Translations under genes and position numbers: made by a program
Assembly (NCBI GenBank): GCA_900074725.1
Contig: LT598456.1
Span: 503,488 to 567,487 of the forward strand
From: Lachancea dasiensis
Taxonomy: Eukaryota; Ascomycota; Saccharomycetes; Saccharomycetales; Saccharomycetaceae
Direction: 5' to 3'
Length of the DNA stretch: 64,000 nt
Notes under the pieces: model-generated
What the model saw: only the letters and a program-made list of their open reading frames with translations
What the model was told of the DNA's origin: nothing
Database searches by the model: none
Shown: one piece after another, positions 26,165 to 36,272 of the stretch
Numbering within the stretch: position 1 is the first letter of the stretch
Layout of the letters: each line of letters begins with the position of its first letter

Positions 26165-29100
26165 ATGATCAAGATTAGAGCGTTAACTAAGAAGCTGTCC
26201 AACGGGCTGGATGGTTCACAGTCCCAGAAGAAGCGGTCTGTGTCAGACTACGATAGGAAGCACTCGTCCTCCAAACTCACCCGTTCGAGCATGCGCCGAA
26301 GAGCCATTTCGTCGACTCGCGAAATAAATACCGAACTCCCACCTCTGCCAAACCAGGAATTCACAATCTCTGCCAATACAGATTCTCCCAAGGACGGCCC
26401 ATTTGCTGCCAAAACACAGGGATGTTTCTACATATACGACTCCAGCATATTTCGGGAACCTAAGGAAGGTGAGAGTGCGATAGATCCGGAATTTCACATT
26501 TTTCAGAAGCCAAACGGCGTAAACCCTAAATCTGCAAGAGAAGTTATTCATGCACTGGTAGAACAATTCAAAAGTACGCTTCTGCGGGACCCCAAAGGTG
26601 ATGGCGAAAAGAACATCACCAACATCAAATCTGCCATGGAGATTTTCAAACCCAACTTGTCGCACTATGTGCCACAAGAAATCAAGGAAACCACGCAAGT
26701 GTTGGAGTCGCTGTTCCCGCGCGACGGATGCTCATTAGTAGGCGATGCGCTGGCTGCAGAGATTGAAAATAACCTAGCACACTCTAAGAGTAAAATCATC
26801 CTGTCTCTGCGCATAATATGGTCAAAATTGCCCCGAGGCATCATACCATGGGAGTCTTACCTAAAATTTTGCACCGTGGAGTCGAAGCAGAACTACTCCA
26901 AAATGTGCTTTATGAATTTCATGCCTCAAGCTCTACCTGATTCAGACTACCTTTGCTGCGCGTTCGACTTCATGAAGCTCCTTGTAGCTATCATCTCAAA
27001 AGTTGATCTTGTTGTTGACAAAGTGGCTCAAATAGACCTGATCTTCACGGCTGCCCAAGTGTGCTTCCGTAAGACACCTGAGCTTATGAACTATATCGAC
27101 TACAAATCTGAATACAATGGCGACAGCATTGCGTTAGCCAAGCTATATCGGGCTCGAGGTGATGCACTTTACAGACTATTCATCTCCTATCTAAATTCGT
27201 TGGCGGAGGAAGGTGAGATCAAAGATTTTTACTTGATAGACAATTTCCGAATCCACGAATACCCTCCAAAGCCGTACAAGCCCATGACGCAACGAGCATT
27301 AACATTATCAATTCCTCAACTTTGGAATCCCGATATAAATAACTTTAACGAATTGATAAGGGTGGCGGCCAAGGCACAATCACGATCCTATTCTTCAGAC
27401 CAGACCTTTTCCAAACTTGAAAACTCATTTCTGGATAAATTTGAGGAAAATCCTTACAAAATTGTCAGTACGTTGTTTTCAAGATCTTCGAAGCGTTATT
27501 TGGACAAGTTTGATCCGGCGTTCGATGCCGAGTATTTTAAAAAATTCACGAAAAAAGGCGGATTCAATTCCACATTGGGTCCTGCAGACCAACAACCTGT
27601 CGCAACTTGGATTAATTCTTGCAAAGAGCGCGGATTTAATGATTTTCTTTCAGTCCTTGATGACAATAACCACGGAGAGGGTACATTGGCATTAGGATTT
27701 AGCTTTCCAAATTCAACTCATGACGAAATCAATCTGCCACCATTGCGTGTCTCTAAAGTCGACATTTCTGAGTATTTCATCTCTTCCTGGAAATACGAGA
27801 CCTTTCTCGGCAAGGTGCATAACACTCTGGTAATTAAAATGACGAAAAGAGTTGGCGACTGCGAATGGCTCGTAATATCAATGGATGAAAGAACTGATAA
27901 GACTGGATACTCTCCACCAAACAAAGTGGATCAACCTGCCTGCATGGATACCCCCCCTCTGCCCTCAAAGAACGTGAGTCAATTTCACACAGCGTCACCT
28001 AGTATGTCGTCGGTGAAATCCAGGCCACCACCACCCAGCCTATTTGGGGAGCCCTCCTCTTCCCCGCTGCTTGATCCTGCGAGTGGCGTATTTTCTGATC
28101 AATCAAGTGCCGTTGTGAGTTCCAGATCATCATCGGATACAAATTCTTTTTATGTCCACGGAAGACCTCATTCAACCGCGGTTTCCCCCGACGTTAAGAA
28201 GGACGCCGACAAACATGTATGGAATATCTCACTACAAGACCGATCCCGTAGACAGTCTAAAGCTGCGAACTCCCCTCACACGGGAATACTAACCAGTACT
28301 TCACCTCTTGCGACTCATGAGTCGAAAGATGAGGGTGTCAACCTCGAGTCACTAACGATAACGGAGGATGTAGCTGAGGAAGGTTTAGATCCAAATATGG
28401 CTGAAGCTAAAGATGCGGGCTCTGGCAGTGAAGGAAATCCCATGCCGAACGAAGGAAATGAGACCGATAACGCTGGCGTTACCACACTAGAAAGATTGGC
28501 TGACACGTTCAAAATTGATAGGCAGAGAGGGTGCTCAGGGGACCACGATGAATCAGGCGAACACTCTGGGTCTCAAACCGCGGCCGAAACCGACACTTTG
28601 GGAACATCCGACGAGACCAATATATCGAACGAAAAGGAGAATGCTTCCAAAACAAGCGTAGTCGAGGCCAGCCGCTCCACATCGCTTCGGCTGCCTAAGT
28701 TCGTTGCTCAACAGGAAGGGGAAGCAGTATCGACGCCAATCAACCAATGCTCACCGGCAGGGGTACCCCTTATGCTAGCCAAAATACAAAATCCATCAGT
28801 TGCCTCTCTCGGAGATACCACTGCCGTGGGACAGAACGCAGACACCACAGTAGATACCGTTGACACGACTCGTGTCAGTGACGAAGACGCTCAGGACAAG
28901 GTTATAGGGTCAGATATCCCTCACGACTCCAAAGTCCTGGAAGCGCTATATCAACGTAAAGCGGACCAAGACGAGCTCACTGAGGATCTGCTGAATGATT
29001 TTCTGGAGCATTACCAGACTCTAAGCAGAGAGCCACTGGATTCTTCCGATGACGGACCCACCGTTTTTGAGCAAGTAAAAGGTTACTTTGAAAGCGGGAA

Positions 29101-29596
29101 AGGTACATCGCCACCGCAGCCTCTTGGTGAACAGGAAGCTGGAAACAAAAGTGAAGCAACACAGGCCAACGATAAATCTGTCTCCGACTTGAGCAAAATC
29201 GGATCGATCACATCCAAGAATGGCACTTGGTTCAGTTGTAATGTGACGCCTCCCAATCGAGTATCTGAGAAAGTTAAAAAGCCCATGAGCTTGAAATCGA
29301 CAACCCCGATCAAACCAGCCTCAGACTACTCGGGCTACAACAGTTTCAAAAGCGGCAGTGTAGCTGATTACGAGACCAGGTACGAAGATGACGACGACGA
29401 TGACGATTTAGACGACGAATTGTACCGCAGCGCCACCAGCAATACTAGTGATATGCCCGAACAGGATGGGGTTTGGCTGGAGGCAACCACCAGTAATCCC
29501 TCTTCGCCTAGCGAATCTACGCCAACCCAGATGATGTTCCGGAACGTGATGATGAGAACCAAACGTAGCTTACGGAATTTGAAGGCGGGTTACTGA
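26165..29596 (+). CDS. MSB1: Msb1, bud-site and polarity protein
   Basis: Msb1 acts with Cdc42, Bem1 and Rho1 in polarised growth and bud emergence. The 1143-residue product is close to the S. cerevisiae length (1137). Basic residues 1-50 precede a conserved helical domain (about 80-560) that resembles a RhoGAP-like fold. Landmarks are WSKLPRGIIPWESYLKF, CFMNFMPQALPDSDY and VDISEYFISSWKYE. The rest (560-1143) is disordered, rich in Ser, Pro, Glu and Asp, with a Pro-rich patch near 620 and an acidic DDDDDDDLDDELY near 1080. Its start is a true ATG. The gene is inserted between SMM1 and the YNR014W-like gene, a position not seen in S. cerevisiae (YOR188W). Confidence 0.82.
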   Translation: MIKIRALTKKLSNGLDGSQSQKKRSVSDYDRKHSSSKLTRSSMRRRAISSTREINTELPPLPNQEFTISANTDSPKDGPFAAKTQGCFYIYDSSIFREPKEGESAIDPEFHIFQKPNGVNPKSAREVIHALVEQFKSTLLRDPKGDGEKNITNIKSAMEIFKPNLSHYVPQEIKETTQVLESLFPRDGCSLVGDALAAEIENNLAHSKSKIILSLRIIWSKLPRGIIPWESYLKFCTVESKQNYSKMCFMNFMPQALPDSDYLCCAFDFMKLLVAIISKVDLVVDKVAQIDLIFTAAQVCFRKTPELMNYIDYKSEYNGDSIALAKLYRARGDALYRLFISYLNSLAEEGEIKDFYLIDNFRIHEYPPKPYKPMTQRALTLSIPQLWNPDINNFNELIRVAAKAQSRSYSSDQTFSKLENSFLDKFEENPYKIVSTLFSRSSKRYLDKFDPAFDAEYFKKFTKKGGFNSTLGPADQQPVATWINSCKERGFNDFLSVLDDNNHGEGTLALGFSFPNSTHDEINLPPLRVSKVDISEYFISSWKYETFLGKVHNTLVIKMTKRVGDCEWLVISMDERTDKTGYSPPNKVDQPACMDTPPLPSKNVSQFHTASPSMSSVKSRPPPPSLFGEPSSSPLLDPASGVFSDQSSAVVSSRSSSDTNSFYVHGRPHSTAVSPDVKKDADKHVWNISLQDRSRRQSKAANSPHTGILTSTSPLATHESKDEGVNLESLTITEDVAEEGLDPNMAEAKDAGSGSEGNPMPNEGNETDNAGVTTLERLADTFKIDRQRGCSGDHDESGEHSGSQTAAETDTLGTSDETNISNEKENASKTSVVEASRSTSLRLPKFVAQQEGEAVSTPINQCSPAGVPLMLAKIQNPSVASLGDTTAVGQNADTTVDTVDTTRVSDEDAQDKVIGSDIPHDSKVLEALYQRKADQDELTEDLLNDFLEHYQTLSREPLDSSDDGPTVFEQVKGYFESGKGTSPPQPLGEQEAGNKSEATQANDKSVSDLSKIGSITSKNGTWFSCNVTPPNRVSEKVKKPMSLKSTTPIKPASDYSGYNSFKSGSVADYETRYEDDDDDDDLDDELYRSATSNTSDMPEQDGVWLEATTSNPSSPSESTPTQMMFRNVMMRTKRSLRNLKAGY

Positions 29597-29741
29597 GAGT
29601 TGGCGATGGATCGACGATAAGTTTTTGACTGGAAGGTGGACTAGCAATGTAGTCTCATCACATAAATTATGTTATGCATATATGCCACTAGAGAGAAAGT
29701 TAGAAAATGAATGATACGATTTTTGTAGTGTTAAAACACCT

Positions 29742-30497
29742 CTACTCCGGCTCTTCGTAAAGTGCTTTGCGAAACTTGATGGCCGTGGAGTTCCGCCGAT
29801 GGTGATGACGGCAGCAAGGATTGCCAAGGTCTACCCAGCCCTCATGGCCTGAATCGTGGGCATTACTAGAATGGCGAGGCTCACACATATCATGGTCTCC
29901 TTGATCGCCAATGTCCTCGTGGGTGCTGTGCTCGGTCACAGACAAACAGGTTCCCGCAGAGGACGCTTGTGACGCCGACGAGAGGCTCGAGTTCCGCGAT
30001 GGAGCAGGGTTCCATACCAGCTCTCCGAAGTTCGGTTGATTTCTTGTGGGCAGTCGCAACGCCTCCGATTCCCGATCGAACGACGCGGACCGTCCCAGCT
30101 GGAATCTGGGATTCAGGTTCGCCTCGGTATCGCTAAAGCGACGCAGATAGTGGCTATCTCGGCTCTGCGAGGGACTCCGCACCTCGTGCACAGACTGCGA
30201 CCCCGGTCGCGACCGCGACCCACACCACGACGTGTGTATCTGAGGGTGCGAGCTTGCAGACGACTGCTGGTGAATACATTGGTACAAATCGCACACCCTC
30301 AGCGACGCCGAGAGGTGCCGTGAGCTGGATGACGCTGGAGAGCAAGACTCCGGCTCCAAATCACACGGTTCGTCCACGCAGATCGACGTCCCCTGGATGG
30401 AGCCTCGCCGTGTCGACCGTCCCGTCTGCTCCCCGTCGTGAGGAGCGTACCTAACCACCAGGTGTGCGTCCACGGGCGAGACACCGTTTCCTGACAT
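29742..30497 (-). CDS. YNR014W/YMR206W-like protein of unknown function
   Basis: A 251-residue hydrophilic protein rich in Ser, His and Arg, with no membrane segment or known domain. Arg-X-X-Ser sites, for example GRSASFDRES, suggest kinase targets. The His-rich C-terminal end with RRNSTAIKFRKALYEEPE is the part that looks most constrained. I infer the family from position and orientation: it stands between SMM1 and PHO91 pointing left, where YNR014W stands in S. cerevisiae. YNR014W and YMR206W are a duplicated pair, and YMR206W flanks HFA1 and PFK2. It is convergent with MSB1, with only 145 bases between them. Confidence 0.6.
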   Translation of the reverse strand: MSGNGVSPVDAHLVVRYAPHDGEQTGRSTRRGSIQGTSICVDEPCDLEPESCSPASSSSRHLSASLRVCDLYQCIHQQSSASSHPQIHTSWCGSRSRPGSQSVHEVRSPSQSRDSHYLRRFSDTEANLNPRFQLGRSASFDRESEALRLPTRNQPNFGELVWNPAPSRNSSLSSASQASSAGTCLSVTEHSTHEDIGDQGDHDMCEPRHSSNAHDSGHEGWVDLGNPCCRHHHRRNSTAIKFRKALYEEPE

Positions 30498-32084
30498 GCC
30501 ACGAACGACGCTGCTATGCTAAATGTCTTCAAATAATATGAAAAACGAAACCGATGTTGATGTCGACTCCGTATATGCTGTGTCTGCCTCCCTTCTTGCC
30601 CTTCGCAGAATCGTATCCCTATCCTCGTTATATCTAGATCACCACTTTACACACTGTATAAAAACAATTGCTCTTCACTAACCCTATCACACCATAAGGT
30701 ATACCACGGTTCGGCGATGCTTGTTGTCTTAGACACTGTAAACTCGGGCCTTTATCTGACGTCTCATATATATATACATACACCTGCCAGTTTGTGCCAA
30801 GACAGAACTAACTCAACAGATAGGCAATGTCAGCAAAACCGCTACCTTGCTACCTTACCTACAATTATCAATAGATAGCAATGATAGCGAGACAATTGCG
30901 GACATGAAACCCTTTTAGAGGGGGTGGCGCAACTGCGGAGTCGACCCACAAGCGTGCAGTTTTGTACATCGTTTAAGGCGTGGAGCCAACCATGTGAGGT
31001 CCAGTGATCAATTAGCAAGAATGCAGGTACACGCTGCGCGAGTGTTCGAGGGACAACAATGTTTCTTCCAACGGGCTCACGAGGGCTCATTTGTGGGCAT
31101 TTTGCGAGGACACCGCACTTGGGGTATTATTGACCCAACGATGAGCGCATCAGGATGCTCAGGCTACGCTGGGTAGTCGTGAAGTGGTACTGGCACGACA
31201 GCAGAAGCATTGTTGCGGCTGATTGTGGAGGAACAAAGAGAGCCTGGCCACATTCTGGCTTGCTCTCGAGCTGGTGTCAGTTGAGGTGACGGGATTTGCG
31301 AGGAGCAGAGGCTAGTGCGAGGGGAAAGCGTGGCGAGACAGATTTTTTCCAGTGGAAGAGAGTGGTTAGCTTGCCAATGGTGTCAGAGAGGTTTTGTCAT
31401 TGGGACGGTGTCAGCGAGTCGGTTGTCCAGTCGGTTGTCCAGTCGGTTGTCCAGTCGGTTGTCCAGTCGGTTGTCCAGTCGGTTGTCCAGTCGGTTGTCC
31501 AGTCGGTGGTCCAGTCGGTTGTCCAGTCGGTTGTCCAGTCGGTTGTCCAGTCGGTTGTCCAGTCGATTTACGAGTCAGGTGCATGGTCATATCCACTGGA
31601 TTATCAAATCTCTTACCTACTGAATCACCCCGTTCACCTTTCCAGCCAGCCCTCCATCGTCGGCAAAACGACAGGGCACAGGGCATCCCGCTCGCCCAAC
31701 TTCCATACCTGTTTCCCTCTATCTGGCCACCTTTGCGCCCGTGTTTGGTATCAAAATGATGCCACTGATACCTGCTGTTCAAATAAGCCGAGTTCAGCGC
31801 TCCCCCTGCGCTCCTGCGACTAGCATCGTTCCAAGCCCGCTTCAAGATTGAGAGGACCAGGTCCAAACCCAACATCACGCAACACGAATAGCCAACGGGG
31901 GGGTAATAAACAGGTTATGGTAGGTGTGTGCTTCCTCGAAAAAGTTATTAGTATAGCCGTACGACAACGTTGCACATGGTCCATAAGTGAACTACACCAA
32001 GAGCGACCACCTCTCGAGAGAGACGTTCGTATTCGACTGTTACACTTTGGTAGGGCTTCTACACTCGGCTCTGTTCCCCCAGAC
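30498..32084. promoter_or_regulatory. Intergenic region YNR014W-like/PHO91
   Basis: About 1.6 kb between divergent genes, with a large 12-bp minisatellite at 31417-31560. Frames that cross the repeat are open on both strands because the unit has no stop. I see no supported gene. Confidence 0.4.
31417..31560. repeat. 12-bp minisatellite AGTCGGTTGTCC, 12 copies
   Basis: Twelve tandem copies of AGTCGGTTGTCC. Eleven are identical and copy 8 has GGTGGT for GGTTGT. A degenerate thirteenth unit (AGTCGATTTACG) follows at 31561. Near-identity means recent expansion or gene-conversion-like homogenisation. It lies about 525 bases upstream of the PHO91 ATG. Confidence 0.97.
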
Positions 32085-34550
32085 ATGAAGTTTTCGCACT
32101 CACTGCAGTTCAACGCTGTTCCAGAATGGTCCTCCCGGTATCTTGCGTATTCTCAGCTTAAACGCCTGATTTACTCGTTGCAGAAGGACAAGCTGTACCA
32201 GAGTAGCTTCTCTGATCCAGAGTTGGTACCGCTCCAGGATTCGTTCACGCAAAGATTTGTCGAGGCCCTCGATAAAGAGCTGTACAAGATCGACAAGTTT
32301 TACCACCAACAGGAGTCTCGAATTTTCAACTCATACCAGGAAGTGGTCGATGATCTCAAAGAGTTTCAAACGGAACAGGCTCTAAACGATCGAACCAGCA
32401 GAAGAAGTAGTGTCTCCAACAATTCCGAGGCATCTGGCGGTTCGGTTCCGTATATTCGGCACGACACGTCTTTCTTGGACGATGAGGTCAATGTCAACAC
32501 CAGCTCCAACAGACCGGAGCATACGGGGAGCGACATGACCGCCATGGCCCCTTTAATCTCACGGAGCACAAACTACCTGGCCAGGCTTGATCCTATCATT
32601 GAAGATAAGATCAATCTCAAGAAAAGGCTGGTGGTCGCTTTCACGCAGTTGTCGGAGCTCAAGAGTTTTATCGAGCTCAACCAAACTGGGTTTTCCAAGA
32701 TTTGCAAAAAGTTCGATAAAAGTTTAGAGACTAGAATCAAGTCCGAATACATCGCGCGCCTCTCTTCGAGAGTCAAAGTTTTCAAACCTGAGACCATTGC
32801 AAACGTTGAAAGCAAGATAAACGATGCGATTGGTCTGTATGCCTCGCTGATGAATACTTCGTATTCTACCGGCGATGAAATAGTTGGGTTCCAGGAGGCC
32901 GAGAAAGAGCTCTCCATGCATCTCCGGGAGCATGTGGTTTGGGAAAGGAACACAGTGTGGAAAGATATGATAAACCTAGAGCGTCAAGCTCAAAACGTCA
33001 AAGTAGCAGGTGCGCTGAAGCGCAAACCCACGAAAACAAAACTGTTGGACGACGAAGTTCAGCGATCACCGTCTCCAGAAGCATTGCCAAACGCCACTTT
33101 GACCGATGCGCTACACTTAACGCCCGCTCAATATTTCAAAATCCTGATCAAGTCGAATGGTTTACTGAAATTCACCGCAATCACATTTGTCTTTTTGATG
33201 TCCCTTACATTCTCTCCCATCCAAGATATGCTGCAGAAAAATTGTTTTGCAATCCTTGTGTATGCTTCGTTGCTGTGGGCCACAGAGACAATTCCACTGT
33301 TTGTCACCTCTTTATTGGTCCCCCTGTTGATTGTGGTTCTTCCAGTACTCAAAGACAGCGATGGCCATGTCATGGACCCTCAGCAATCTTCTCAATACAT
33401 CTTGTCGACGATGTGGTCCAGCGTTATTATGCTGTTGCTCGGAGGCTTCACACTCGCTGCCGCCTTGTCCAAATACAATGTGGCTAAAGTTATTTCCACA
33501 CACGTTTTGGCATCAGCGGGTACTAATCCCAAAACCATCCTGCTGACTAACATGTGCGTTGCGTTGTTTGTGTCGATGTGGGTTTCTAACGTTGCCGCCC
33601 CTGTGCTCTGCTACTCGATTATACAGCCGTTACTAAGGACCCTCCCCAAAAACAGTTCGTTTGCCAAATCTCTGATTTTGGGCATTGCGTTGGCATCAAA
33701 TGTTGGCGGGATGGCTTCTCCCATTGCTTCCCCCCAAAATATTATCTCTATCGGTATGATGGATCCACCCCCAAGCTGGGAGCAATGGTTCATCGTAGCA
33801 CTGCCAGTATGTTGCGTATGTGTCTTTGGAATCTGGGTGATGCTTCTTTTGACCTTCCCAGTAGAAAAGGATTTAAAGCTGCTACAGCTACATCCGATAA
33901 GAGATCCATTCACTATCCAACAGTGGTTTGTCACTCTTTGTACCATCGGAACTATTGTGCTGTGGTGCATGGCTAAACAGCTAACCGGAATTTTTGGGGA
34001 AATGGGTGTCATATCAATTATCCCTATTGTTCTCTTGTTTGGTACTGGCATGTTAACTTCAAGCGATTTCAACAACTTCATGTGGACAATCATTGTCCTC
34101 GCGATGGGTGGAACAACTTTAGGGAAGGCTGTGACGTCTTCAGGCCTTTTGGCAGCTATTGCAGCTTCAATAAAGGAACAAGTAGAGGACAAGCCCATTT
34201 TTGTCATTGTTCTTATCTTTGGGATTGTTATTCTAGTCATGGCTACATTTGTATCCCATACGGTCGCTGCCATGATTATTGTTCCTCTAATGAGTGAAAT
34301 AGGTAAAAATCTACCTTCTGGCGACCATTCGCGTATATTGGTCATGGTTGCCGCATTGCTTTGCTCGGGGGCGATGGGCTTACCTACTTCTGGCTTCCCA
34401 AATGTCACTGCTATATCCATGATAGATGAGCTAGGTGATAGGTACTTAACTGTTGGGAACTTCATTACCCGAGGCGTTCCTGCCAGTATATGGTCTTATT
34501 TGGTCATAACGACAATAGGCTACGGATTGATGAAGTTAATAGGCTATTGA
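32085..34550 (+). CDS. PHO91: Pho91-type SPX-domain phosphate transporter
   Basis: Pho91 exports phosphate from the vacuole and is controlled by inositol pyrophosphates through its SPX domain. The 821-residue product has an N-terminal SPX (1 to about 260), starting MKFSHSLQFNAVPEWSSRYL with AYSQLKRLIY. A linker and then an anion-transporter domain of the SLC13/ArsB type with about a dozen membrane segments follow from residue 360 on. Signature stretches include WATETIPLFVTSLL and NVGGMASPIASPQNII. I chose the ATG at 32085 because SPX domains begin at the very N-terminus; an in-frame ATG at 31917 would add 56 residues. PHO91 rather than PHO87/PHO90 is supported by its neighbours URK1 and PRP2 (YNR013C-YNR011C). 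Confidence 0.93.
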   Translation: MKFSHSLQFNAVPEWSSRYLAYSQLKRLIYSLQKDKLYQSSFSDPELVPLQDSFTQRFVEALDKELYKIDKFYHQQESRIFNSYQEVVDDLKEFQTEQALNDRTSRRSSVSNNSEASGGSVPYIRHDTSFLDDEVNVNTSSNRPEHTGSDMTAMAPLISRSTNYLARLDPIIEDKINLKKRLVVAFTQLSELKSFIELNQTGFSKICKKFDKSLETRIKSEYIARLSSRVKVFKPETIANVESKINDAIGLYASLMNTSYSTGDEIVGFQEAEKELSMHLREHVVWERNTVWKDMINLERQAQNVKVAGALKRKPTKTKLLDDEVQRSPSPEALPNATLTDALHLTPAQYFKILIKSNGLLKFTAITFVFLMSLTFSPIQDMLQKNCFAILVYASLLWATETIPLFVTSLLVPLLIVVLPVLKDSDGHVMDPQQSSQYILSTMWSSVIMLLLGGFTLAAALSKYNVAKVISTHVLASAGTNPKTILLTNMCVALFVSMWVSNVAAPVLCYSIIQPLLRTLPKNSSFAKSLILGIALASNVGGMASPIASPQNIISIGMMDPPPSWEQWFIVALPVCCVCVFGIWVMLLLTFPVEKDLKLLQLHPIRDPFTIQQWFVTLCTIGTIVLWCMAKQLTGIFGEMGVISIIPIVLLFGTGMLTSSDFNNFMWTIIVLAMGGTTLGKAVTSSGLLAAIAASIKEQVEDKPIFVIVLIFGIVILVMATFVSHTVAAMIIVPLMSEIGKNLPSGDHSRILVMVAALLCSGAMGLPTSGFPNVTAISMIDELGDRYLTVGNFITRGVPASIWSYLVITTIGYGLMKLIGY

Positions 34551-34615
34551 CAGAACTTTTTGGTAATGCATTAATTTTAGTGTTTATTTATAAATTTAGT
34601 ATCCTTTCTTCTATC

Positions 34616-36067
34616 TCAATCGCATCCAAAGTACCTCGAGTCGATGAAGCGCTTTCTCGCCCACTTGCAGTGGTCTGTACCTAGCGCCTCAGTCGGAACA
34701 ATTTCACCGGCGTATATTTGCACAGAATTGTTGAATGCATTGGAAATTCTTCGTATCCCCACCTCTGTCGCCAGATATACAAGAACTTTGATCTTGTTGA
34801 GTGCTACACCGTGGTCCAATAGCACCTGGACTGCCATGATGACAGCAGCTCCAGATATAATTTGGGCCTCGACCAGGAGTACCTGTTCATAGTCTTCAAT
34901 ATGCGGAGGAACGAATTCACAGTGCAGTTGAGGCTCCCCTGTGTGAGAATCTGACTGAATTAGCACTTTACCGAGAGCCATACTAGGTACGGTCTTCTTG
35001 AGAGATCTCATAAAACAATCTCCCGAACGCACGATATTAATGGAGGTGACTTTATCGAAGTCAACCATGGGTGATTCCACAGTAACACCGTTTGGCGTTA
35101 CAATAGTCTTCATGGCGTGTGCTGGTATGTCGTCTAATGCCCAAGAGACCAAAATTGTTGCAATTCTGTCGAAGTAAAAGACAAAATCATCGCGCGACGT
35201 ATACTTGTCTAAAATGACCGTCTTCAAAGCCACAACCTGACTGGAAGATTCTAGCTGGTGAATATTAAGCAGCTGAGAAAGGGGTTTGAGTTTCTCAACC
35301 TGGCCGAGTCTGCTCAGTTCTTCCAGGTGTTTGCGAGATTTCAATTGCAATTTCGACTTTATGTGATTGATTAGGGTCTGCGTGGCTACACCATTGTTCC
35401 CAAGCGAAGGAATGATAGCATCTGCATTTTTCATAGTTGTCTTGACGTACTTGTCGGCATTAGGTTTAACAAATAGTTCCCACTGTTGGATACATCCTTC
35501 GAGATCTCGGCCTCTAGAAACAATATCTCTTGAAAGCCTTCTGGCCAAACACACGTCCAGATCCACGTCGACGTAAATCTTCAAATCCATAAGATTCAAT
35601 AGGCGCTGGTCATAAAGGGCATAGATACCTTCGATGACTACAACGCTCGCTCCGTAAATAGAAACGGATTTGCCCGGAACCCGGTTATGTTCGGAAAAGC
35701 TGTATATCGGGATACAAGTTTTCTTGCCCTCCTTTAAGCTCTTGATACAATTATACGCGAGGTCCAAATCTATTGCACTGGGCTCATCAAAATCGTAGCT
35801 GTTTTCCAGTGCCCTTTTGCGCTCTTCTGGTGTCAAAGGCTTGTAGAAGTTGTCTAATGACATTAGAACAGTCCACGGTGTGTTTATCGAGGAAGTTATT
35901 TTGGCAGCTACACTAGTTTTTCCAGATCCTGAAGTACCACCGATTCCAATGATATAAGGCGTGGTCCAGGGCGGAATATAACGAGTTCCAACTTCTTCAC
36001 CTGCTGTCACTCGACGTAATTCCTGAGACTGATGCTCGGTGCTTATAAACAAACTCGAGGAACTCAT
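34616..36067 (-). CDS. URK1: Urk1, uridine/cytidine kinase
   Basis: Urk1 phosphorylates uridine and cytidine in pyrimidine salvage. The 483-residue product has a P-loop GGTSGSGKTSVA at about 43-54, then SLDNFYKPL, YDFDEPSAIDLDL and VVIEGIYALYD. RRLSRDIVSRGRD forms the lid. The C-terminal half (about 265-483) is a uracil-phosphoribosyltransferase-like domain with FYFDRIATILVSWAL and MAVQVLLDHGV, found in eukaryotic uridine kinases. I use the ATG at 36065-36067; eight in-frame codons upstream begin with TTG. It is convergent with PHO91 (65 bases apart) and divergent from PRP2 (205 bases), the same arrangement as YNR011C-YNR013C. Confidence 0.96.
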   Translation of the reverse strand: MSSSSLFISTEHQSQELRRVTAGEEVGTRYIPPWTTPYIIGIGGTSGSGKTSVAAKITSSINTPWTVLMSLDNFYKPLTPEERKRALENSYDFDEPSAIDLDLAYNCIKSLKEGKKTCIPIYSFSEHNRVPGKSVSIYGASVVVIEGIYALYDQRLLNLMDLKIYVDVDLDVCLARRLSRDIVSRGRDLEGCIQQWELFVKPNADKYVKTTMKNADAIIPSLGNNGVATQTLINHIKSKLQLKSRKHLEELSRLGQVEKLKPLSQLLNIHQLESSSQVVALKTVILDKYTSRDDFVFYFDRIATILVSWALDDIPAHAMKTIVTPNGVTVESPMVDFDKVTSINIVRSGDCFMRSLKKTVPSMALGKVLIQSDSHTGEPQLHCEFVPPHIEDYEQVLLVEAQIISGAAVIMAVQVLLDHGVALNKIKVLVYLATEVGIRRISNAFNNSVQIYAGEIVPTEALGTDHCKWARKRFIDSRYFGCD

Positions 36068-36272
36068 GTTAATGACCGGCCTAATGTTCAAAAAGCACTT
36101 GTAGGTAGCAGCAAAGGACCCAAAATCGATTAGATGGGTACCTTTTTGATGTCTTTATGCAGATACAACGATAGGAAATTTTTCAGCTACCGATGGGTGA
36201 TGAGCTCTTAATCTAATCTCAAGATCAACTTTTACTAACCAAGTCCAAAACCTAGGGATTAGACGGTAGGGT

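Noticed and set aside
31296-31878. Long open frames on both strands across the 12-bp minisatellite
   Set aside because: The repeat unit is a multiple of three and stop-free in every frame, so open frames are automatic; the flanks show no protein-like sequence.
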